NCBI GenBank assembly: GCA_035277545.1
Contig: DATEKI010000182.1
Location: 1 to 6,243 of the forward strand
Length of the DNA stretch: 6,243 nt
Direction: 5' to 3'
Source of the DNA: 66-474 sp035277545
Lineage (GTDB): Bacteria > Pseudomonadota > Gammaproteobacteria > Xanthomonadales > Rhodanobacteraceae
The position numbers were made by a program, and so were the translations under genes. Below the pieces are notes generated by a model. The model was not told the origin of the DNA. It searched no databases and worked only from the letters and a program-made list of their open reading frames with translations. Shown here piece after piece: positions 1 through 4,766 of the stretch. Numbering within the stretch: position 1 is the stretch's first letter; each line of letters starts with the position of its first letter.

Positions 1-1176
1 GCCGACCGCAAGCGGCTCGCGACCGAGACGCAGGAACTGCAGGCGTTGCGCAATACGCGTTCCAAGGCGATCGGGCAGGCCAAGGCGAAGGGCGAAGACG
101 TAGCGCCGATCATGGCCGAGGTGGCCGGCCTCGGTGACAAGCTGAAAGCCAATGAAGCCGCGCTGGCCGAAGTGCAACAGAAACTTTCGGCGATCGCGCT
201 GGGCATTCCCAACCTGCCGCACGAATCGACGCCGGTCGGCAAGGACGAATCGGAGAATGTAGAAGTGTCACGCTGGGGTACGCCGCGTGGTTTCGATTTC
301 GTGGTGAAGGACCACGTCGAGCTCGGCGAACGCCACGGCTGGTTGGATGCCGAAGCCGGCGCGAAGCTGTCCGGCGCGCGCTTCACCGTATTGCGCGGGC
401 AACTCGCGCACCTGCACCGCGCACTCGCGCAGTTCATGCTGGATCTGCACACCCGCGAGCACGGCTACACCGAATGCAACGTGCCGCTGCTGGTGAATGC
501 CGAAGCCATGGTGGGCACATCGCAACTGCCCAAGTTCGAGGAAGACATGTTCTCGACGGCGGTGGGCGACTCGCGGCGCTACCTGATTTCCACCGCGGAG
601 ATTTCGCTCACGAACCTGGTGCGCGATTCGATCGTGGAAGCCGACGCGCTGCCGATGCGCATGACCGCGCACACGCCGTGTTTCCGCGCCGAAGCCGGCA
701 GCTACGGGAAGGACGTCAAGGGCATGATCCGCCAGCACCAGTTCGAGAAGGTGGAGCTGGTACAGGTCGTCGAACCTTCGACATCGTTCGCGGCGCTGGA
801 GGAACTGACCAGCCACGCCGAAAAGGTGCTGCAGAAACTCGAGCTGCCCTATCGCAGGATGGCGCTGTGCACGGGCGACATGGGCTTCGCCGCGGCCAAG
901 ACCTACGACCTGGAAGTCTGGTTGCCGTCGCAGAACACGTATCGCGAAATTTCGTCGTGCTCCAACTGCACGGATTTCCAGGCGCGACGGATGCAGGCGC
1001 GCTGGCGCAATCCCGCCAGCGGCAAGCCGGAACTGGTGCATACGCTCAACGGGTCCGGTCTCGCGGTTGGTCGCTGCCTGATCGCGGTGATGGAGAATTT
1101 CCAGAACGACGATGGCTCGATCGTCGTGCCGGCAGTGCTGCGGCCGTACATGGGTGGCGCGGCCAGCATTTCGTGA
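1..1176 (+). CDS. serS: Seryl-tRNA synthetase, 5'-truncated by window edge
   Basis: Class II aminoacyl-tRNA synthetase that charges tRNA-Ser (and tRNA-Sec where present) with serine in the cytoplasm. The reading frame is open from base 1 (ADRKRLATETQELQ...), so the gene starts outside the window. 391 residues are visible of a usual 425 or so, which leaves roughly 35 N-terminal residues missing. The visible part begins in the antiparallel coiled-coil arm that grips the long variable arm of tRNA-Ser (fragment residues 1 to about 65). The catalytic domain follows: the serine-site TAE motif (T198-E200), motif 2 with FRAEAGSYGKD (R229, E231), and motif 3 with NGSGLAVGR (R358). It ends at TGA 1174-1176 with no clear terminator before the repeat at 1209. 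tRNA-Ser sequences lie just downstream on the same strand. The family call is very secure from these motifs. A TTG at 46 is not the start, because coding similarity continues upstream of it. Confidence 0.98.
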   Translation, partial: ADRKRLATETQELQALRNTRSKAIGQAKAKGEDVAPIMAEVAGLGDKLKANEAALAEVQQKLSAIALGIPNLPHESTPVGKDESENVEVSRWGTPRGFDFVVKDHVELGERHGWLDAEAGAKLSGARFTVLRGQLAHLHRALAQFMLDLHTREHGYTECNVPLLVNAEAMVGTSQLPKFEEDMFSTAVGDSRRYLISTAEISLTNLVRDSIVEADALPMRMTAHTPCFRAEAGSYGKDVKGMIRQHQFEKVELVQVVEPSTSFAALEELTSHAEKVLQKLELPYRRMALCTGDMGFAAAKTYDLEVWLPSQNTYREISSCSNCTDFQARRMQARWRNPASGKPELVHTLNGSGLAVGRCLIAVMENFQNDDGSIVVPAVLRPYMGGAASIS

Positions 1177-1208
1177 GCATTCGGAATGGTCGTGAGCAAT
1201 TAAGATAT

Positions 1209-1303
1209 CGTCATTCCGGCGCAAGCCGGAACCAAGCGTCTTCAGTAATTTGAGCCGAAGTCACTGGGTTCCGGATCGCCACTACGCGGCGTCCGGACTG
1301 ACG
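1209..1303. repeat. Palindromic intergenic repeat (ATTCCGG...CCGGACTGACG type)
   Basis: A 95-base element bounded by imperfect inverted ends: CGTCATTCCGG on the left, and on the right TCCGGACTGACG, which reads CGTCAGTCCGGA in reverse. Two hairpins are visible. TTCCGGC (1214-1220) pairs with GCCGGAA (1225-1231) around a GCAA tetraloop. TCCGGA plus CGCC (1270-1280, one bulged T) pairs with GGCG plus TCCGGA (1288-1297). From general knowledge, repeats of this design are dispersed in many copies between genes of Xanthomonadaceae and other proteobacteria, where they are often mistranslated as 'RHSGASRN'-like peptides. Copy number cannot be judged from one window. The hairpins may attenuate readthrough from serS. 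No coding potential is claimed. Confidence 0.75.
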
Positions 1304-1316
1304 AGATTTAAAAAAT

Positions 1317-1388
1317 GGAGAGATGGCTGAGTGGTCTAAAGCACCGGACTTGAAATCCGGCGTACGGCTCGCCGTACCGTGGGTTCGA
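1317..1388 (+). pseudogene. tRNA-Ser(UGA) remnant, truncated in the T-loop
   Basis: The 5' 72 bases match a class II tRNA-Ser. They contain the 5' acceptor strand GGAGAGA (1317-1323), a D-arm, an anticodon arm CCGGA-CTTGAAA-TCCGG with anticodon TGA at 1351-1353, a long variable arm (GTACGG/CCGTAC) and the 5' T-arm GTGGGTTCGA. At 1389 the sequence switches to CAAAATTG instead of continuing as ATCCCAC. No 3' T-stem (CCCAC), no 3' acceptor strand (TCTCTCC) and no CCA are found before the next tRNA at 1526. It therefore cannot fold as a normal tRNA and is called a pseudogene. Pairing with the next tRNA's 3' end is poor: GGAGAGA against TCCCTCC gives an A-C mismatch, so a simple intron does not explain it. 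An intact UGA isoacceptor lies downstream, which could make this loss tolerable. Confidence 0.82.
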
Positions 1389-1411
1389 CAAAATTGTCTG
1401 GAACAATTTTG
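1389..1411. repeat. 9-bp perfect inverted repeat at the tRNA breakpoint
   Basis: CAAAATTGT, a 5-base spacer CTGGA, then ACAATTTTG. The dyad is perfect over 9 bp and begins at the first base that departs from the tRNA sequence. It is AT-rich in a GC-rich window and has no T-run, so it is not a standard terminator. A mobile-element end, a recombination site or a protein-binding site are all possible. Confidence 0.7.
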
Positions 1412-1525
1412 GACAGCCGGAGGCTGGCCCCGAGCGCAGCGAGGGGTGAGCATCAGGGATGATGCGAACAATCCCGGCCGGACGGAAGGCAAGAGGTTCT
1501 GGCAGCGGAAAAGGATTCACCAATC
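1389..1525. other. Hairpin-rich insert between broken and intact tRNA-Ser
   Basis: 137 bases replace the 3' end of the first tRNA-Ser. No credible gene is seen. The segment is rich in dyads: CAAAATTGT/ACAATTTTG (1389-1397/1403-1411); CAGCC/GGCTG (1414-1418/1422-1426); CCCC-GAGC-GCA-GCGA-GGGG (1428-1446), with tandem G-A oppositions inside the stem; and GCATCA-GGGA-TGATGC (1450-1465), a perfect stem with a GNRA-type loop. GGGAT (1456-1460) can instead pair with ATCCC (1471-1475), which excludes the previous hairpin. This could be a dispersed repeat of the lineage, the scar of a lost mobile element, or a structured RNA spacer. The sequence alone does not decide between them. No recombinase gene or flanking direct repeat was seen. 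Confidence 0.5.
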
Positions 1526-1615
1526 GGAGGGATGGCAGAGTGGTCGAATGCACCGGACTTGAAATCCGGCAGGGGCGCAAGCCCCTCGTGGGTTCAAATC
1601 CCACTCCCTCCGCCA
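1526..1615 (+). tRNA. tRNA-Ser(UGA), anticodon TGA
   Basis: A complete 90-base class II tRNA with encoded CCA. The acceptor stem is GGAGGGA (1526-1532) with TCCCTCC (1605-1611), followed by discriminator G1612 and CCA at 1613-1615. The anticodon arm is CCGGA-CTTGAAA-TCCGG with anticodon TGA at 1560-1562, reading UCA and other UCN codons. The long variable arm GGGGC-GCAA-GCCCC is the main recognition element for seryl-tRNA synthetase, whose gene lies upstream. The T-arm GTGGG-TTCAAAT-CCCAC is intact. The anticodon arm is identical to that of the broken copy at 1317, while the variable arms differ entirely, which suggests paralogues rather than a very recent duplication. No separate promoter is obvious, so it may be transcribed with the upstream remnant. 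Confidence 0.97.
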
Positions 1616-1654
1616 TTCCCGATCGTTCTACACTGTCCCGCATCTCCTTCGCAT

Positions 1655-1658
1655 GGAG
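1655..1658 (+). promoter_or_regulatory. Shine-Dalgarno GGAG that sets the ydeP start
   Basis: GGAG lies 6 bases before ATG 1665. The alternative in-frame ATG at 1653 would overlap this site and has only pyrimidine-rich sequence before it. This favours translation from 1665. Confidence 0.6.
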
Positions 1659-1664
1659 TGCGCC

Positions 1665-3959
1665 ATGGCCGATGATCGCAACCCCAAGATAGGACCGTAC
1701 GAAGACCCCGCCGGCGGCTGGGGTTCGGTCAAATCGGTCAAGGCCATCCTGCAACGCGAAAAGGTGCCGATTCCCTCGACGGTCCGGGAGCTTTGGCGCC
1801 AGAACAAGCCGCGCGGATTCACCTGCGTGTCGTGCGCGTGGCCGCAGCCAGCCAGACCCGCGAAGTTCGAGTTCTGCGAGAACGGCGCCAAGGCCAGCGC
1901 ATGGGAATTGACGTCGCTCCGCACGACGCCGGAGTTCTTCGCACAACACACCTGCACCGAATTGCTCGGCTGGTCCGATCATGACCTGGAGCAGCAGGGC
2001 AGGCTGACGCACCCGATGCGTTACGACCGCGCGACGGACAAGTACGTGCCCGGCGGATGGGACGAGGCGTTCCGCGCGATCGGTGACGAATTGAAACGGT
2101 TGCGGGCGATCGATCCGAGATCCGTGGTGTTCTACGCCTCGGGCCGCGCTTCGCTGGAAACGAGTTATCTGTACGCGTTGTTCGCGCGGCTGTACGGCAA
2201 CAACAACCTGCCGGACAGCTCCAACATGTGCCATGAGGCGACGGGCGTCGCGTTGCGCAAGAGCGTCGGTTCGGCCGTCGGCACGGTGGTGCTGGACGAC
2301 TTCGCGAAGACCGACTGCATCCTGTTCTTCGGCCAGAACGCCGGCGTCAACAGCCCGCGCATGCTGCACGACCTGCAGCGGGCCGCAAAGCGCGGCGTGC
2401 CGATCATCGTCTTCAACCCGTTGCGCGAACGCGGGCTGGAACGCTTCACCAATCCGCAAAGTCCCGTCGAGATGTTGACGGGCAAGGAAACGCCGCTGGC
2501 GACGCAATACCACCAGGTGAAGGCCGGCGGCGACATCGCGGCGATCACCGGCCTGTGCAAGGTGTTGCTGGCCCTGGACGACGATGCGCGCGCGCAAGGG
2601 CGTGAGACCGTTCTGGATCAATCATTTATCGCGCAACATTGCCACGGTCTCGAAGACTTCGTGGCGTTCGTGCGCGCCCAGTCCTGGGCGGACATCGAAG
2701 TGGCATCGGGCTTGACGCGCGACGCCCTCGAAGGCGCGGCCAGGGTTTACGCGCGGGCCAATGCCGTGATCGGCGTGTACGGGATGGGCCTGACCCAGCA
2801 CGTGCTGGGCGAATACAACATCCACATGGTCGCGAACCTGTTGCTGATGCGCGGCAACATCGGCAAGCCGGGTGCCGGACTATGCCCGGTGCGCGGACAT
2901 TCCAACGTGCAGGGGCAACGCACGGTCGGCATTGCCGATGATCCCGCACTGGTTCCATTGGATCGATTGGCGCAGCAGTACGGTTTCGAGCCGCCACGCG
3001 AAAAGGGGTTGAATACCGTCGAGTGCTGCGAAGGCGTGCTCGATGGAACCGTGCACGGCTTCGTTGGTCTCGGCGGGAATTTCCTGCGGGCGATTCCCGA
3101 ACAGGAACGCGTCAACGCGGCATGGAGCAAGTTGCGCCTGACGGTACAGATCGCGACCAAGCTCAATCGCTCGCATCTCGTCAACGGTGAAGTCGCGTAC
3201 CTTTTGCCGTGCCTTGGCCGCATCGAGAAAGTGGTCGAGAACGGCAAGGCGCAAGTGCTTTCGACCGAGGATTCCACCAGCTGCATCCATGCTTCGGTGG
3301 GCAAGGCCGCACCAGCGAGTCCGGAACTGAAATCCGAAACCCGCATCGTGGTGGAGCTAGCCAAGGCCACGCTGCCGCCGAATCCGAAGGTGCCATGGGA
3401 CACGTGGGGCGATGATTTCGCGACCATCCGCGAGGCGATCGAGCAGACCTGGCCGGAACAGTTCAAGGATTTCAACACGCGCATGTGGCAGCCGGGCGGC
3501 TTCCATCGTCCGAACCCGGCGCGCGAAAGGGTGTGGAAGACCGGCACCGGCAAGGCGAATTTCATTGTGCCGCCCGCGCTGGTCGCGACCGGATTCGACG
3601 ATGCGCCAGATCGGTTCCGGCTGATGACGATGCGGTCGAACGACCAGTTCAACACCACGGTGTACGGCTATGACGACCGCTTCCGTGGCATCGACGGCAC
3701 CCGCGAAGTCGTACTGATGAACAAGGACGACATCGCACGGCTCGGCCTGCGCGACGGCCAGACGGTGAAGCTGGTGTCGGATGCGGGCGACGGGATTCAT
3801 CGCGAAGTCGGCGGACTTCGCATCGTCACGTTCGACATCCCGAGCGGCTGTATCGGCGGCTACTACCCGGAATGCAATCCACTGATCCCGCTTTCCCACT
3901 ACGCGAAGTTCAGCAAGACACCGGCGGCGAAATCGGTGCCCGTGAGGGTCGTTGCTTGA
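1665..3959 (+). CDS. ydeP: FdhF/YdeP-family molybdopterin oxidoreductase
   Basis: A 764-residue protein of the formate-dehydrogenase-alpha-like YdeP family (bis-MGD molybdenum/tungsten enzymes). The physiological substrate is not established; E. coli YdeP is associated with acid resistance. Seen here: the N-terminal IGPYEDPAGGWGSVKS signature; an iron-sulfur region with C54-x2-C57-x13-C71 (FTCVSCAW...FEFCENG) and a further C97; then SNMCHEATG, whose C189-H190 aligns with the Sec140-His141 pair of E. coli FdhF and so probably provides the Mo ligand. Cofactor-binding segments follow (PVRGHSNVQGQRT; the C-terminal dinucleotide-binding domain with MTMRSNDQFNTT). Length matches the family (about 760). 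There is no twin-arginine or Sec signal, so it should be cytoplasmic. ATG 1665 is chosen over ATG 1653 because of the GGAG spacing. It begins 49 bases after tRNA-Ser. No fdhD sulfurtransferase-chaperone gene or electron-transfer subunit lies in the window. The family call is strong; the reaction is unknown. Confidence 0.93.
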   Translation: MADDRNPKIGPYEDPAGGWGSVKSVKAILQREKVPIPSTVRELWRQNKPRGFTCVSCAWPQPARPAKFEFCENGAKASAWELTSLRTTPEFFAQHTCTELLGWSDHDLEQQGRLTHPMRYDRATDKYVPGGWDEAFRAIGDELKRLRAIDPRSVVFYASGRASLETSYLYALFARLYGNNNLPDSSNMCHEATGVALRKSVGSAVGTVVLDDFAKTDCILFFGQNAGVNSPRMLHDLQRAAKRGVPIIVFNPLRERGLERFTNPQSPVEMLTGKETPLATQYHQVKAGGDIAAITGLCKVLLALDDDARAQGRETVLDQSFIAQHCHGLEDFVAFVRAQSWADIEVASGLTRDALEGAARVYARANAVIGVYGMGLTQHVLGEYNIHMVANLLLMRGNIGKPGAGLCPVRGHSNVQGQRTVGIADDPALVPLDRLAQQYGFEPPREKGLNTVECCEGVLDGTVHGFVGLGGNFLRAIPEQERVNAAWSKLRLTVQIATKLNRSHLVNGEVAYLLPCLGRIEKVVENGKAQVLSTEDSTSCIHASVGKAAPASPELKSETRIVVELAKATLPPNPKVPWDTWGDDFATIREAIEQTWPEQFKDFNTRMWQPGGFHRPNPARERVWKTGTGKANFIVPPALVATGFDDAPDRFRLMTMRSNDQFNTTVYGYDDRFRGIDGTREVVLMNKDDIARLGLRDGQTVKLVSDAGDGIHREVGGLRIVTFDIPSGCIGGYYPECNPLIPLSHYAKFSKTPAAKSVPVRVVA

Positions 3960-4085
3960 TTCCCCTCAGAGGGTGGCGCGAAGCGCCGGGTGAGGGTGGG
4001 GGTCTGCGCGAGACTCGAACCGTCACCCCAGCGCTGCGCGCTCGGCCTACGGCCGCCTCTCCCGAAGGGAGAGGGGCTTTAAAGC
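3960..4085. repeat. Inverted hairpin repeats between convergent genes
   Basis: The whole gap between the ydeP and azoR stop codons is repeat-like. The left half contains GAGGGT followed by GGCGC-GAA-GCGCC (3975-3987) and GGGTGAGGG. The right half, read on the - strand, has a related order: GGGAGAGG, a GGCC/GGCC stem, GCGCGCAGCGC, then TGGGGTGACGG. The two halves therefore look like diverged copies facing each other. From general knowledge, 'CCCTCTCCC...GGGAGAGGG' and 'GGCGCGAAGCGCCGGGTGAGGG' strings are common intergenic repeats in this bacterial group. No gene is seen here. Confidence 0.65.
4056..4080 (+). terminator. Probable terminator hairpin downstream of ydeP
   Basis: CCTCTCCC (4056-4063), loop GAA, then GGGAGAGG (4067-4074): a perfect 8-bp GC-rich stem, followed by GGCTTT. 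The T-run is only three bases, so intrinsic termination is plausible but weak. The last bases belong to the 12-bp palindrome GGCTTTAAAGCC (4075-4086), which touches the azoR stop codon. On the - strand the hairpin comes after the azoR stop but lacks a T-run, so termination there is less certain. Confidence 0.45.
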
Positions 4086-4667
4086 CTACGCCGCGATCGG
4101 CATCCCATCCGCGATCTGCGCATGCGCCTTCGCAATGGCGGATTCACGCTGCTCGGCGCCCAGGTTCAACCCTTCCGCGCGCACGAATTCGACGTCATGG
4201 ATGCCGATGAAGCCGAACACGTGTTTCAGGTAGGTTTCCTGGAAATCGACGGCCGCCGCCGGACCTTGGCTGTAGATGCCGCCGCGCGAAGAAGCGATGA
4301 TCACGCGCTTGCCGCCGGCCAGGCCCTCGGGACCGTTCTCCGTATAGCGGAAAGTCCTGCCGGCGATCAGGATCCGGTCGATCCACGCCTTCAGCTGTGT
4401 CGGGATCGTGAAGTTGTACATCGGCGCACCGATCACCACGATGTCGGCGGCGAGGAATTCGTCGACGATTTCGCCGTTGCGCTGGACGCACGGATGGCCT
4501 TCGGCCAGGACCGGCGTAAAGTGCGGCAGGGTTTGCGTGGCGAGATCGCGGCGGGCCACGTCGATGCCGGGATTTTCGGCGCGCAGACGCGCGACGATCG
4601 CGGCGGTCATGCCGCGAGAGGCGGAGTTTTCACCAAGTACGCTGGAATCGATGTGCAGGAGTTTCAC
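4086..4667 (-). CDS. azoR: FMN-dependent NADH-azoreductase / quinone reductase
   Basis: A 193-residue flavodoxin-fold reductase of the AzoR/AcpD family. Family members use NAD(P)H and FMN for two-electron reduction of quinones and azo compounds in the cytoplasm, commonly as protection from thiol-reactive electrophiles. Motifs seen: an N-terminal beta strand leading into DSSVLGENSAS (residues 7-17, FMN phosphate loop); APMYNFTIPTQLK (81-93, flavin ring contact); FRYTENGPEGL (106-116); and SSRGGIY (126-132), a typical AzoR flavin-site segment. It is a little shorter than E. coli AzoR (201), mainly between residues 45 and 65. The start is GTG at 4667: AAGGA lies 7 bases upstream, and family similarity begins exactly there. 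A longer frame reaching 5003 overlaps the divergent lysR and has no AzoR similarity in the added part. It is divergent from the LysR gene, which probably regulates it, and convergent with ydeP. Confidence 0.94.
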   Translation of the reverse strand: MKLLHIDSSVLGENSASRGMTAAIVARLRAENPGIDVARRDLATQTLPHFTPVLAEGHPCVQRNGEIVDEFLAADIVVIGAPMYNFTIPTQLKAWIDRILIAGRTFRYTENGPEGLAGGKRVIIASSRGGIYSQGPAAAVDFQETYLKHVFGFIGIHDVEFVRAEGLNLGAEQRESAIAKAHAQIADGMPIAA

Positions 4668-4674
4668 GTGCCTA

Positions 4675-4679
4675 TCCTT
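4675..4679 (-). promoter_or_regulatory. Shine-Dalgarno AAGGA for the azoR GTG start
   Basis: On the - strand AAGGA sits 7 bases before GTG 4667. This supports a GTG start and removes the long N-terminal extension that the open frame would otherwise allow. Confidence 0.65.
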
Positions 4680-4753
4680 ATTGGGCCGCACTGCGCGGCA
4701 ACGCGCAAACGATAGGCCCGACGCGCGGCTTCGATAAGATGGGCCGACTCGAA

Positions 4754-4758
4754 CGGAG
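4754..4758 (+). promoter_or_regulatory. Shine-Dalgarno CGGAG that sets the lysR start
   Basis: CGGAG lies 8 bases before ATG 4767. The in-frame GTG at 4758 overlaps it, so the ATG is the better start. Confidence 0.55.
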
Positions 4759-4766
4759 TGTTCACC

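Larger units (their letters stand above)
4668..4766. promoter_or_regulatory. Divergent azoR-lysR control region with dyads
   Basis: This 99-base gap should hold both promoters and the LysR-type operator. The best dyad is TGCGCG-GCAA-CGCGCA (4692-4707), a short inverted repeat with T and A at its ends, loosely like LysR boxes although the T-N11-A spacing is not exact. A wider nested symmetry is also present: CCTATC (4671-4676) with GATAGG (4711-4716), GGGCC (4683-4687) with GGCCC (4715-4719), and CTTAT (4677-4681) with ATAAG (4734-4738). GCGCGGC occurs twice as a direct repeat (4693, 4723), 30 bases apart. A possible - strand promoter is TTATCG, 17 bases, TATCGT (-10 at 4709-4714); it is weak. 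A + strand -10-like TAAGAT (4735-4740) has no good -35. Confidence 0.4.

Noticed and set aside
46..1176. serS starting at TTG 46
   Set aside because: The frame and coiled-coil similarity continue upstream to base 1; the gene is cut by the window edge.
268..1224. Long - strand open frame (318 codons) opposite serS
   Set aside because: It is antisense to a certain gene; the frame is open because of high GC codon bias, and its Arg/His-rich translation shows no family motif.
1450..1475. CRISPR-like or integron attC-like repeat
   Set aside because: There is one hairpin only, with no regularly spaced direct repeats, no cas or integrase genes, and no attC core sites.
1323..1562. Small + strand frame beginning MAEWSKAPDLKSG
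   Set aside because: It is a translation of tRNA-Ser sequence itself and not a protein.
1317..1615. A single tRNA-Ser with an intron in the T-loop
   Set aside because: Joining 1388 to the distal T-arm half would put GGAGAGA opposite TCCCTCC with a mismatch, and the second tRNA is already complete with its own 5' half. Bacterial tRNA introns are normally in the anticodon loop.
1459..1692. 77-codon + strand frame in the insert and second tRNA
   Set aside because: It reads through the intact tRNA-Ser ('RDGRVVECTGLE', 'LVGSNPTPSA') and has no ribosome-binding site or recognisable domain.
1308..2621. 437-codon - strand open frame across the tRNAs and the start of ydeP
   Set aside because: It crosses both tRNA sequences and gives the 'GVGFEPTRGLRP' peptide, a well-known false translation of tRNA-Ser on the reverse strand.
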